64,000 nucleotides of DNA from DAOQVR01 sp035341665 (lineage in GTDB: Bacteria; Chloroflexota; Anaerolineae; JAAYZQ01): assembly GCA_035341665.1 (NCBI GenBank), contig DAOQVR010000001.1, positions 372,001 to 436,000 of the forward strand, in the 5' to 3' direction. The translations under genes were made by a program, and so were the position numbers. Every line of letters starts with the position of its first letter. Within the stretch, counting starts at the first letter, position 1. Below the pieces are notes generated by a model. That model had not been told where the DNA came from, did no database searches, and saw only the letters and a program-made list of their open reading frames with translations. Of the stretch, positions 45,101-52,932 are shown one piece after another.

Positions 45101-45233
45101 AGTCGACCTCACCACCAGCCGATGCGCCCCCCAATCCGGCCGGCGGTCGCTCGCGCAGCACAGCCGCCGGCGACGAGAGTTGGTAGCGGATGGTTCCCCT
45201 TCTTCCTGTTCCCGCGCTCTTTGACCAGCCCAT
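42198..45233 (-). CDS. Two-barrel RNA polymerase of RDR/QDE-1 type
   Basis: A protein of about 1011 aa (ATG at 45233, GGCGGAG upstream; a longer frame runs to 45386). Its motifs follow the order of eukaryotic RNA-dependent RNA polymerases. G220-K221-M222-S223-x-x-L-A matches the DGxGKIS..LA motif. F-R-L-G-I-R (240-245) is followed by V-G-K255-G, matching the GYKG lysine region. R-Y-P-I with a following D-V (~455-465) matches the RNPC..PGDI segment. G-G-D-F-D-G-D (517-523; D519, D521, D523) is the Mg-binding motif shared by all double-psi beta-barrel RNA polymerases. The order barrel 1 (Lys) then barrel 2 (DxDGD) in one chain is as in QDE-1 and YonO. The rest (~530-1011) is helical and charged. 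It is the third gene of a set with a Cys-rich and a DUF6884-like protein. Template and product are unknown. Confidence 0.7.
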   Translation of the reverse strand: MGWSKSAGTGRRGTIRYQLSSPAAVLRERPPAGLGGASAGGEVDSSLREQRKAEQPPLSEPAEAVGRRGKDRRALQVYDVATGEDLETPVNLDNSLLQVMFPDLQVALGQVPAPPPRATPEQLEAYWQSVLDDLARDLGSQQSIDGQPALALDVATGARKEGRFLYTDAQVGRQVAGTFEKIMAYGGLLASPCQQQPQLIEGVRILVVPEGEMGTGDCAGKMSARLAEIFGKDGSQAGQFRLGIRLDEDTIAVGKGTLKQMDWRDPDYDLILPDSSFKGNVPAFGEHTLDIHLGFVAWSQERRTKLSYQILQWFDPDLVEQCIFPRADTQIPLLLEAMKSSEGARQFLKIEREERQAEVYETERGELEAEDAREPAVLEEVLAADASGELIDHPYVQSGLKRRLRQAWHDLAVGGGVKVPSFMGLPDSFRGAVDWLPEGVIVCPDLPAGEVLATRYPIRTRHDVQIWQNVTSWKELQKLGFEAGSEADEGRFLSFFLYARKHEGVVFMSHATAKRVGGDFDGDNFQIMPVTPHKPLDEIAHPNRDWSDLAPLVDQVRREGWGSMGTTPKVKRRLATHVAPERAEDVTAGNRKWLASAAIHQGGHRDQFLVELGHHLDGQSLAPEQKTELADALSAVAGDRGRSLDEAVEMAEAHGFDSHGWIARRKSDLYSLAHRYNRDQAARQALKNMDSSLGQIVYTISRVNAADRYPREQRERAISRLAEELQAEVDKFKYDTSANMDYVNEVRKKVGRDLVWLDVHKDPDIFTRETRLSPSKDAVSHLWNHTTLQFRAWERAPQPPQHFKDMLPSEFTSDQYNQARERVRAYNRTIARAMQTDDEKALVSAIQELEGWSATYTDPQERRVMAQAVWHAAHETERPGATASAAFHAFRPEMLDQLKSPRPRPMREVVILGAQHDNNLGERVVEYDQPRTTRIHVLLEDYEDSYSRTERRLAAYELNQAGDRIQRIGYLPKDAPRREGTYLATLYRPEGAKGRQKRIVGTLTPLKDQDG

Positions 45234-45241
45234 GCTCCGCC

Positions 45242-46669
45242 TCAGTAGCCCGCCTGCCCCACAAAGACCTGGATCTCCTCGTCCACCTGGTGCGCCAGGT
45301 GGGCCAGGTGCAGGAAGGCATCGATCGGGTCCGCGCCCTCGCTCAGAAGCTGGCCGAGGGTCGGATGCGGCACACACTCGGCACACGGCCAGGTCGGGAA
45401 TTTCCCGCCGAAATCGGGTTCCAGCTCACCGGTGCGCAGCCAGCGCAGAAAAGCCTGCAGGATGGCTTCGTCGGCGGCCAGACGGTCAAAGGCATCGTAG
45501 GCCGCCTGCTGTTCGAATCCGAACTGCTCCTGCAACGCGCCGACCACCTCGTGCAGGGCTGCCTGCAGGCTGCTCGGACTCTGCGGAGCCTGGGGTTGAG
45601 GCTTCTTCCCATTCGTCACATCCAGGAAGTCGCGATAGCGGCGCACGTTTTCGGCCAGGATCAGGTCCGGGTGACCGTCGACCGGCTCCTTGATGAGCCG
45701 CGTGCCGTCCGACTGCAAGCGCACGTGGCGCTGCGCCAGGTAGTGGGCGGTGGTGTTGGTGAACGACGACTCGGGAAACATCGAGGCCAGCGCCTGCATG
45801 CGCTTGAGCGAAACGACGCCGGCGAATAGGAAGCGGAGATCCGGCGCCTGTGCCTGGATGATCGGAAAGCCTGGCGACACGGCGTCCCAGCCCTGGCGCT
45901 TGAGCATCTGCAGGTTCATGGTCAGGGTGTGAAAGCCGTGCTCCTGGGCATAGTGGAGCTGGCGCTGCAGGTCGAGGATCGAGGCCCATTGCAGATGGGG
46001 GATGGGTATGAGCGCGCCGATCTGCTGGATCTGGGCGACCGTCAGCCAGCTCCGCCTGATGTTGATCAGATGCTCCATGCGGGGCTGGTCGAGGTAGATG
46101 GAAAAGTTTAGGCTCGTGGCAAAGTCGAACCCCAGGACGCGCATCTGCATCCAGATGTCCTCGGCCCTGCTGCCGGCGGCGAGCTGGGCCTTCCACAGCC
46201 GCTCCAGGTGATCGTCCTGGTCGTTGCCGACACACACCAGCCGGTTGATCTCGCTCACCTGCCATTGAGTGCGCAAGTTGTGGGGGCCGAACTGCCACGG
46301 CAAGGCGCGGTGGGAGACCCGCCCGCCAGGTGTCAGCACCTTGGCGATGCCCACACCGACGTCCCCGGCGGAGAAAAGAGCCGAAGGGACTTCTAGTCCA
46401 TTCAGGAGCTGGGGAAAGTAGCCGGCCAGCCGGAACTGGGGCTGCGGCTGCAGCGGCACGTCGAGGGCCAGACCACCGATGGACGCCAGCCACTCGTCGA
46501 GGTCATTCCGCCGATTGCAGCGGACGGGACAGGCGGTGCAGTCTCTGTTGCACTCGCTGTATGAACAGGGTTGCGTGCAGCCTTCACATTCGCGTCTGAA
46601 GGCAGGGCAGTGGGTGCAGTTGCAGGTCCGGGGTCTGAGCTCATCGACGACAGTTGTGTCGCTATCCAC
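45242..46669 (-). CDS. Cys-rich protein with a DUF4417-like core, paired with the polymerase
   Basis: A protein of ~475 aa starting at GTG 46669 (AAAGGAG 9 nt upstream). Residues ~16-52 carry ten Cys (C-N-C, C-x-x-C and C-x(2-4)-C pairs), a zinc or iron-sulfur-type cluster. The middle shows T-S-L-N-F-S-I-Y-L-D-Q-P-R and N-I-R-R-S-W followed by a Q-Q-I-G-A-L-I-P-I-P strand and a W-A. That pattern is like DUF4417 family proteins, but this assignment is weak. The rest is helical. The stop is 8 nt before the start of the RNA-polymerase-like gene, so the two are coupled. It may be a partner or nucleic-acid-binding factor for that polymerase. Confidence 0.6.
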   Translation of the reverse strand: MDSDTTVVDELRPRTCNCTHCPAFRRECEGCTQPCSYSECNRDCTACPVRCNRRNDLDEWLASIGGLALDVPLQPQPQFRLAGYFPQLLNGLEVPSALFSAGDVGVGIAKVLTPGGRVSHRALPWQFGPHNLRTQWQVSEINRLVCVGNDQDDHLERLWKAQLAAGSRAEDIWMQMRVLGFDFATSLNFSIYLDQPRMEHLINIRRSWLTVAQIQQIGALIPIPHLQWASILDLQRQLHYAQEHGFHTLTMNLQMLKRQGWDAVSPGFPIIQAQAPDLRFLFAGVVSLKRMQALASMFPESSFTNTTAHYLAQRHVRLQSDGTRLIKEPVDGHPDLILAENVRRYRDFLDVTNGKKPQPQAPQSPSSLQAALHEVVGALQEQFGFEQQAAYDAFDRLAADEAILQAFLRWLRTGELEPDFGGKFPTWPCAECVPHPTLGQLLSEGADPIDAFLHLAHLAHQVDEEIQVFVGQAGY

Positions 46670-47486
46670 GTTCGATTTCTCCTTTGAGCCAGTGAAGTTG
46701 TTGGCCGATGGACATCCGGGCCAGGGGCGTCTCACACGCGGCGGCAGAGGATTTTAGCCACTGCGCCAGGTAGGTGGTGTAGGCCTTTCCGGCCAGCAGC
46801 GTAAAGTGCGTCCCGCCGACGTCGAGAACCTGGTGCAGCTGGCCCCAGACGGTCGCCGCCCAGGCCAGCCGTTCCTCTTTGGACGCGGTCGAGAGGGAAG
46901 CATCATAGGGTTGGAGCACCTGGTCGAGCTCGACGAGGTGATACTTTGCCGACAGGACGTACACCTGGTCGGCGTGCTGCTCCGCCCAGGCGAGCCCGTA
47001 GCGGAACAGGGGCGAGGTGTAGAGCTCTGCCGCCGGCGCCGGGCGCGACCCTTTCTGGGCGACGCAGCCGACCAGAGCGACGCGCGCCTGGGGTTGGTGG
47101 TAGACGCACGTCATCCAATCCCAGCCGCGGGGCTGGCGCGGATCGGGGCGCTGTTCACGCTCCAGGCGGAGCACGCCCCGTTCCGCCAGGGCATAGACCG
47201 ACTTGCGGACGTTGTCGAATCCCAGGCCGGGGCACGGATCGTGCAGTTGGTACGGCGCAACCATGCCCGGCAGGGTGTCGTGCTCGGCCCATTTCTCGGC
47301 CCTCTGCCGCCTATGAACGTTCGAATATGATGCACAGGGTCCGCAGAACTCGGTGGACGGCTGCCCATTCAGGGCGCGGCAGAGCAGCGCCAGGTTGATG
47401 CCGGGGCAGGCCTTGACCACGGCCACGATGCGGGCCGAGGGACGCTGCCCGTTTTGGCCGGGACCGACGAATACACGCGTATTCAT
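46662..47486 (-). CDS. DUF6884-like protein
   Basis: A 274-aa protein. The second half matches DUF6884-type domains: V-A-L-V-G-C-V-A-Q-K, then L-Y-T-S-P-L-F-R-Y, V-L-S-A-K-Y-H-L-V and P-Y-D-A-S-L. These are found on phages and mobile elements and are distantly related to nucleoside-modification enzymes. The N-terminal ~125 residues look like a winged-helix segment (V-R-K-S-V-Y-A-L-A-E-R-G-V-L-R-L). The ATG at 47486 (GGAG upstream) is preferred to 47495. It overlaps the Cys-rich gene by 8 nt, so it is first of a three-gene set with that gene and the polymerase. Confidence 0.75.
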   Translation of the reverse strand: MNTRVFVGPGQNGQRPSARIVAVVKACPGINLALLCRALNGQPSTEFCGPCASYSNVHRRQRAEKWAEHDTLPGMVAPYQLHDPCPGLGFDNVRKSVYALAERGVLRLEREQRPDPRQPRGWDWMTCVYHQPQARVALVGCVAQKGSRPAPAAELYTSPLFRYGLAWAEQHADQVYVLSAKYHLVELDQVLQPYDASLSTASKEERLAWAATVWGQLHQVLDVGGTHFTLLAGKAYTTYLAQWLKSSAAACETPLARMSIGQQLHWLKGEIERG

Positions 47487-47552
47487 AGGACCCACTCCGT
47501 GGCTGGCAGTCCTGCGAACTCGTGGAACCAGATGATGAGGCGTCCAGGCATC

Positions 47553-50255
47553 TCAGGGCGCCTCCCACTGCGTGGCGGACAAGATCAGCGGATACTCGAC
47601 GTCCAGCTCGACCACCTCGCTCCACGGGGGCGAGGTCCAGGTCGCCCGGCCGCGCAGGCTCGTCACCAGAATCTCCTCGCCCGGCGCCCGGCTGGCGTAG
47701 ACGACACACGGACCGTCTGAGCCCGAGACCGGACAGGACGGTGTGCTGCCGGCAGGCAGGTTGAAGTAGAGGTGCAGGTACTCGCGCGGCCAGATATAGT
47801 CCGGATCCGTCCAGCGCGGGTGGGGGTTGAAGGTGTGTTCGGCGGCGCTGTACGCCTTTGTCACCGTTCCGGCCGGCGAGGGGAACCAGTGCCCCTCGCG
47901 CCGCACGCCATCAAAGGAATAGTCCAGCCACTCAAAGCTGTCTGCCGGCGTGCAGGTCCAACCAGTGCCGTTCCACTCGCAGTACTCAGGTGGGCTGACC
48001 ACCTCGGCGGCGGGCACGGCGTGCAGGTAGACCTGGGTGTAGTAGTGCACGTCGTCGGTGGCCAGGTAGTCGATCTGCTGCGTCGTGTAGGGCGGCTCGT
48101 GGCCACGCAGGTGCAGGAAGGGCCGCACGGTGGGCGGCACGACGTAGGGCGGCGGCGTCGGTGTCGGCGTCGGCGTGTTGGTAGGGGTGGGCGTGGGCGT
48201 GTTGGTCGGCGTACTCGTCGGCGTGGGACTCGGCGTGATAGTTGGGGTGTTGGTGGGCGTAGGGCTGGGTGTGGTGGTGGGTGTGTTCGTTGGGGTCGGA
48301 GTCGGTGTCGGCGTGGCAAAGACGCCATAGACCACCCGGTTGCCTGCATACCAGTCGGGCCAGCCGAAAAAGATGTTGCGCGAGGCCTGGTTGACCTGGA
48401 TCACACCAGGTGTGGCCGTCACCCCCAGAAAGATTTGGTTTGTGTAGTAGCGAAAGTAAGCACCGCGGTTGTCGTAGGAACCGTAGGGCGGCGCCGAGCC
48501 GCTATAGTCCGAAGCATCTGTGTAATAGTCCCAGAGCCAGGCGCTGCCGTCGGCGTCAAAGCGCACCGAACCAGCGCGCGACACGGCGACCGGCGTGCCC
48601 TGCGGGTTCACGGCGTGAACGATGATCTGCGGCACAGGGGTCGGGGTTGGTGTCGGCGTGGCCACGACAAAGGTGACGTCCCGCTCGCCCGTGTTCCAGC
48701 CCGACCAGCCATAGAGGGTCGTGCCCGATACATCGCGGCGGGTGCCGCTGACCGGCGCTGGCGTCACGCCCAGGACCACGTTGTTGCCCGACGGTGCGAT
48801 CCGCGCCCCACGATAGGTATAGCTGCCATAGCTCATCGGGGCCGATTGATAGTCAGCCACTGTCTGGCAAGTGTCGTAGGTCGGGCTGCCGCTGGTGTTG
48901 AAGCGGGCACGGCACACGGTTTGTGCCACGGGCGTGCCCTGCGGATTGCGCACGTGGGCATCGAGCCAGGGTGTCGGCGTGGGTGTCGGCGTGGCCGTGG
49001 CATAGACGGCCACCACGCTCCGCCCACCCGTGTACCAGTTGGGCCAGCCGTAGTAGAGGTCGGTCGTTCCGCTCTGCCATGCTACTCCGTTGGGCGAGGG
49101 CGTGATGCCCATCAACACCTGGTTGCTGTAACTGCGAAAGAACGCGCCGCGGTTGGCGCGCCCGGCGTAATCCATCGCGGCGTCCGTGTAGGACGAGCGG
49201 TCGGAGTAGAAGGAAGCCTCGCCCGGCCCGCCCCCGTCAAAGCGGGAGCGGCCCATGCCGGCGACGTTGACCGCCTGGCCCTGCGGGTTGCGGGCGTAGG
49301 CCTGGACGTAGGGTGTGGTCGTTGGCGGCGGCGTGGGGGTGGCCTGAGTCCAGTACTCGGTCGAAAAGTAATCGATGTACAGCGGTGGCCACAGCCCTGG
49401 CCAAGTCTGCAGGGTCGGATCGCCGAAGGATACGCCCAGCGGCCAGCCGATCTCGCCCGTGTGCGTCCAGATCGTCTGCCACGTCGCACCGCCATCACTG
49501 CTGATCTGGTAGGACCAGGTCGGCGCCCCACCCCCTGCTGCTTCCAATCCTGTCAGCAACAGGTCCACGTAGCCCGGCGGGCTGCTGCATGAAAAGTTCT
49601 GGCTCTGTGAGTAGCCGCCGCTCATCTGCCGGTACCACCGGGACGGCCCGTTGGTTTGCCCGTAAAGGCCGAACATCGACAGCACCAGGTTGGGGTTGTA
49701 GCCGGGCCAGTAGTAGGTCGAGCCGTTCACGCCATAGCCGGCAGTGTTGCAGAAGGTATTCGGGGGCGCCGGAGAAACGGGGCGCAACCTCATTCGCATC
49801 CGCACGCCATCCCGCCCGCCGGTGCGCACAGGAAAGGTACCTCCCTGCGGATGGGAACCCCCGCTGCCGCTGCCTGTCTCGTCGTCGTCGCGCCAGGTAT
49901 AACCATAGCAACGGCTGTTGGAAGCTCCCATATTCAGCACATTAGAGCCGATGGCGCTGTCGTACAAGATGCCGAGCCACCAGTTGCCCCCGCAAGCCCC
50001 ACCGGTCAGCCACGAGCCGTTGTTGCCTGCCACCGGGGGTACATCCTCGGAAGTGTTTAGGCTGTTGAACTGGGTACAGTAGTAGGTGTGCCAGGCGCCC
50101 CCCGCCTGCTCTAAGGGCCCCTGAGGACAGGCGCCGCTTTGCGCCCGGACGGCGACCGATCCGGCTCGGAGGCAGGTCCAGATCAGGGTTGCCAAGACAA
50201 CGCCGGCGAAGGCGATCCGGAGAGGCAATCGCGGATCCATTCTCTTCGTCTTCAT
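47553..50255 (-). CDS. Large exported protein with Thr-Pro-rich linkers
   Basis: A 900-aa protein. Residues ~10-38 form a signal peptide (VVLATLIWTCLRAG, then V-R-A-Q-S). The mature part has repeats of a ~90-residue module (I-V-x-A-x-N-P-Q-G-x-x-V and G-x-x-x-R-F, then Y-G-S-Y-x-x-R-G-A) separated by short T-P spacers, with a long TPTPT linker near residue 680. The modules look like Ig- or carbohydrate-type adhesion domains. TP-rich linkers are typical of Chloroflexota extracellular proteins. It probably acts outside the cell or as part of the surface apparatus encoded upstream. The stop of the next upstream gene overlaps its ATG by 4 bp. Confidence 0.75.
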   Translation of the reverse strand: MKTKRMDPRLPLRIAFAGVVLATLIWTCLRAGSVAVRAQSGACPQGPLEQAGGAWHTYYCTQFNSLNTSEDVPPVAGNNGSWLTGGACGGNWWLGILYDSAIGSNVLNMGASNSRCYGYTWRDDDETGSGSGGSHPQGGTFPVRTGGRDGVRMRMRLRPVSPAPPNTFCNTAGYGVNGSTYYWPGYNPNLVLSMFGLYGQTNGPSRWYRQMSGGYSQSQNFSCSSPPGYVDLLLTGLEAAGGGAPTWSYQISSDGGATWQTIWTHTGEIGWPLGVSFGDPTLQTWPGLWPPLYIDYFSTEYWTQATPTPPPTTTPYVQAYARNPQGQAVNVAGMGRSRFDGGGPGEASFYSDRSSYTDAAMDYAGRANRGAFFRSYSNQVLMGITPSPNGVAWQSGTTDLYYGWPNWYTGGRSVVAVYATATPTPTPTPWLDAHVRNPQGTPVAQTVCRARFNTSGSPTYDTCQTVADYQSAPMSYGSYTYRGARIAPSGNNVVLGVTPAPVSGTRRDVSGTTLYGWSGWNTGERDVTFVVATPTPTPTPVPQIIVHAVNPQGTPVAVSRAGSVRFDADGSAWLWDYYTDASDYSGSAPPYGSYDNRGAYFRYYTNQIFLGVTATPGVIQVNQASRNIFFGWPDWYAGNRVVYGVFATPTPTPTPTNTPTTTPSPTPTNTPTITPSPTPTSTPTNTPTPTPTNTPTPTPTPPPYVVPPTVRPFLHLRGHEPPYTTQQIDYLATDDVHYYTQVYLHAVPAAEVVSPPEYCEWNGTGWTCTPADSFEWLDYSFDGVRREGHWFPSPAGTVTKAYSAAEHTFNPHPRWTDPDYIWPREYLHLYFNLPAGSTPSCPVSGSDGPCVVYASRAPGEEILVTSLRGRATWTSPPWSEVVELDVEYPLILSATQWEAP
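48151..48318 (-). repeat. Tandem Thr-Pro linker coding repeat
   Basis: A low-complexity block of degenerate 6-bp units (GGTGTC/GGCGTG on the plus strand) encodes alternating T-P, with N-T-P and S-P variants, in the 900-aa exported protein. It is a linker, not a CRISPR array. Shorter copies recur in this protein and in the 340-aa protein at 55.4 kb. Confidence 0.8.
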
Positions 50256-51043
50256 GATCGGTACTTGACCTCCAGCGCGATCTGGGAGCGACCGAATGAA
50301 ATGCTCTGTGGTGCGGCCGGCGAGGCCCCTTCTCCAGCATGGCGCAGTTCCAGGCGTGTGACGCCCGCCACGTCGATTACGGCCGGGTCCAGGGATATAC
50401 GTACCGTACGGGCCGGGTCCGGTGCGTACAGGGTACTGTCTTGATCGGCGTGCACGATCTCGCGCTCCTCGATCCGACTGGTGGATAGATGCCAGCGCCC
50501 CACCGCCTGGCTGCCTGGCGACTGCCAGTTGTTCAGGCCGATGGGAGGTGTCCAGTCGCCTCGGTAGACCACGACGTCGAAGGCTTCTTCCCGCCCTCCA
50601 CCAGCAGGCAGATTCAGAATCAGGGTGGCCGATAGCACCTCGGCATCGTCAGGCAACTCTGCAGTGTCCCAACCCAGGTAGGCCCGGCCGATCCTGTAGT
50701 CAGGTAGATATGGACCATCAGGTGACGACTGGCCCAGAAACACCTCTGTCGTCAGATCAAAGCGAAATCCATCACCGGCCATAGTCCCGGCGTAGGTCTC
50801 TGCTTTTGCTCCGGCCGCGTACCACTCATCGGGCGGTCCAAAACGGTGAACGGTGGTTCGTTCCATCAACTGGGCTGAGCTGGTACTCAGGACATCCACC
50901 GTCGAGCGAGCCACCCCGCCGTTCTCCGTACCCGGGTTAGATCCCAAGTCCGACCGGGATGAGGAATGTGACCACAAGATGGCGAGCAGCAAGATGGCAA
51001 TTGCTACCCCTGCCGCCGCCCAGACAGACATATGCTTCTTCAT
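50252..51043 (-). CDS. Exported protein with DNRLRE-like stalk domain
   Basis: A 263-aa protein. An N-terminal signal or anchor (VAIAILLLAILW) is followed by one ~130-residue beta-rich domain with G-R-A-Y-L-G-W-D-T, D-D-A-E-V-L-S-A-T-L-I-L and V-V-Y-R-G-D-W-T-P-P. That pattern occurs in DNRLRE-type extracellular stalk proteins. The same domain is in the 433-aa-frame gene next upstream, so the pair arose by duplication. The stop overlaps the next ATG by 4 bp. Surface or pilus-associated role inferred. Confidence 0.68.
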   Translation of the reverse strand: MKKHMSVWAAAGVAIAILLLAILWSHSSSRSDLGSNPGTENGGVARSTVDVLSTSSAQLMERTTVHRFGPPDEWYAAGAKAETYAGTMAGDGFRFDLTTEVFLGQSSPDGPYLPDYRIGRAYLGWDTAELPDDAEVLSATLILNLPAGGGREEAFDVVVYRGDWTPPIGLNNWQSPGSQAVGRWHLSTSRIEEREIVHADQDSTLYAPDPARTVRISLDPAVIDVAGVTRLELRHAGEGASPAAPQSISFGRSQIALEVKYRS

Positions 51044-52293
51044 GGCTCCTCCCTGTAAACGATCACCAGCGCAGGGAACGACGGCGACCTATTCACCTGT
51101 ACTTGTTCGGCAGTCACAGGCGGCGTGCCCTCGCGGTCACTGCGCATTTCCAGCAAGGTCAACCCGCGCTGGTTGACGACGATCGCGTCGAGCTTGATTG
51201 ACACCTGGCCCGAACCCACGTGCCCAGTGCATGGATAATGGGTCGTATCCCAGGTACCCACCAACTCACTGCCCATCGCATACCAGGCATCCTCATCGAG
51301 GGGCGGTGTCCAGACGCCGCGGTAGACGGTCACGCCGAAGGCGGTTTCGGGTGGGTTGCAGTTCACTTGCAGGATCAGCGTCGCCGACAGCACCTCGGCG
51401 TCGTCAGGCAGCGTCGAGGTATCCCACCCCATGTAGGCTCGCCCGATCACATAGTCCGGCATGTATGGCCCATTGGGGGGCGATTGGCCCAGAGTGACCC
51501 CATCGCCGTCGCGGAATCGGCCCGCCAGGTCGAACCCGGCCAGCGCCTGCCAGTAGTCCGGGTTCATGCTTCCCCCGCCAATGGCTAGTCCCTCGCCGTA
51601 CGGGATAGTGAAGGTCACCGTCGTAACCGTGGCTGTCGGCACCGGGGTAGGCGTGGGTGTGGGGGTGGGCGGTTCAGCCTGGTTGGCGACGAGTGGCAGG
51701 TAGCCGGTATACGGCGGCACCCAGGTTTTGCCACTGAACTGCCCGACCAGCTCTCGGTCATCGTAGAGGAACATCTCTTCCACCAGGAACCGCCCGGCAG
51801 GGTTGTCCACCGTCACGATCAGACCCAACGTCACCATCTCGCCCGGTGGGACGTCACCAACCCAAGCAACCCCTGACACGTCGTTGGTCTCGGTCAACAG
51901 GACAGAAACCCGAAGTTGGGCATCATAGGCCTGTCCCTCGGTCGGGGCCGCTAGAAGGCTATCGTGCATTTGCCCGCCCACCACTGGAAACGCGCCGCCG
52001 GAAGCCGACACGTAGGTCGACCCGAGCGGAAGCGGACTCCACATCAACACGTCCGTAGCGGTCACAGGGCCGGTATTAACCACGTACAGGGCAAACCCTG
52101 CCTGCTGCCCCACGCGCACTTTAGCCGCCGTGGGCACCACCGATGAACCATCGAACGGCCCGCTGCTCGCCTGGATGGTCAGACCGAGAGCGACCACGGC
52201 CACAAGAGCCAGGAGCAGAACAAGCATCAGCGCTGAGCCGTGGCCCCTGCCAGATATTGGATTGTGTTTCATCGTCCTGTCACCTTTCATCAT
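51040..52293 (-). CDS. Exported protein with CARDB/DUF11-like and DNRLRE-like domains
   Basis: A ~417-aa protein starting at the ATG at 52293 (GGAGG 8 nt upstream). One membrane segment near the N-terminus (LMLVLLLALVAVVALGL) is followed by a DUF11-like beta domain (F-A-L-Y-V-V-N-T-G-P-V-T-A-T-D-V) of ~110 residues, a T-P spacer, and a C-terminal domain with the same G-R-A-Y-M-G-W-D-T pattern as the neighbouring gene. It is probably a cell-surface protein. Overlaps the next gene by 4 bp. Confidence 0.68.
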   Translation of the reverse strand: MMKGDRTMKHNPISGRGHGSALMLVLLLALVAVVALGLTIQASSGPFDGSSVVPTAAKVRVGQQAGFALYVVNTGPVTATDVLMWSPLPLGSTYVSASGGAFPVVGGQMHDSLLAAPTEGQAYDAQLRVSVLLTETNDVSGVAWVGDVPPGEMVTLGLIVTVDNPAGRFLVEEMFLYDDRELVGQFSGKTWVPPYTGYLPLVANQAEPPTPTPTPTPVPTATVTTVTFTIPYGEGLAIGGGSMNPDYWQALAGFDLAGRFRDGDGVTLGQSPPNGPYMPDYVIGRAYMGWDTSTLPDDAEVLSATLILQVNCNPPETAFGVTVYRGVWTPPLDEDAWYAMGSELVGTWDTTHYPCTGHVGSGQVSIKLDAIVVNQRGLTLLEMRSDREGTPPVTAEQVQVNRSPSFPALVIVYREEP

Positions 52294-52392
52294 TGTATGT
52301 GCCTCCTCAGTTTGAGTGTTGGACTGCCACCATCCATGCACCCAAGCGCGGTAGCACGAAGTCGGAACCGCGGGACCGAGAGCGCAAGGCGT

Positions 52393-52932
52393 CTACTCCA
52401 CAGGCAGCGACGTCGTCGCCGGCGTGCCCGCTTGCAGCGTGAGGACGAGCGACCGATCGTTCACCACCACCTCCAGGGTCGCGGGCAGGGTCGCGCCCGG
52501 TGTGCGAAGCAGGTACCAACGCACCTCACCGGCCTCAGATCCGTTCCAGGCGAACCCCTGGCGCGTCTGAAGCAGGTCTCCGCGCCAATAGCGAAAGCCA
52601 GACGGTGGCTCGTGGCTTACCCGGCTGCCTGCTGGTAGGGTGAGGACCACTTCCACCAAGCCCACCGGCCCGCTGGCATCGGTCCAGGGCTGAACCGAGA
52701 GAGTGGTTAGAAGTGGGGGTTCCGTGGTCACTGGGCGCGGTGTGAAGGTCGGCACCAGGGTCATGGTCGCGATTACCTCGGCGGCAGGATTGTGCGGCAG
52801 GTAGCGCGTTCCATATGCCAGGGCCAGGCCGCCTGCCACAAGCAGCAGCATTCCGGCGATACCCAGGATGAGCCACACTTTCCAGGTCAGGCGACGCTTC
52901 GATTCTAGATAGAGATTGTCCTCGTCTGCCAT
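52393..52932 (-). CDS. Single-pass membrane protein with extracellular domain
   Basis: A 179-aa protein: a short charged N-terminus, one membrane helix (WLILGIAGMLLLVAGGLALA), then a ~120-residue outside part with a P-T-F-T-P linker. The stop and start of the gene before it overlap by one base (TGATG). No family recognised. It lies among the exported proteins of the Tad-like locus. Confidence 0.65.
   Translation of the reverse strand: MADEDNLYLESKRRLTWKVWLILGIAGMLLLVAGGLALAYGTRYLPHNPAAEVIATMTLVPTFTPRPVTTEPPLLTTLSVQPWTDASGPVGLVEVVLTLPAGSRVSHEPPSGFRYWRGDLLQTRQGFAWNGSEAGEVRWYLLRTPGATLPATLEVVVNDRSLVLTLQAGTPATTSLPVE

Noticed and set aside
42198..45233. Host RNA polymerase beta-prime subunit fragment
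   Set aside because: DFDGD is shared, but the other motifs, the order of the two barrels and the neighbours match RDR/YonO-type polymerases, and host rpoC motifs are absent.
48151..48318. Repeat array that could be read as a CRISPR
   Set aside because: The units are degenerate 6-bp T-P codons within one coding frame, with no spacers and no cas genes.
47772..49592. Plus-strand open frame of 606 codons
   Set aside because: It is antisense to the exported TP-linker protein and its Arg/Gly-rich product is typical of a shadow frame.
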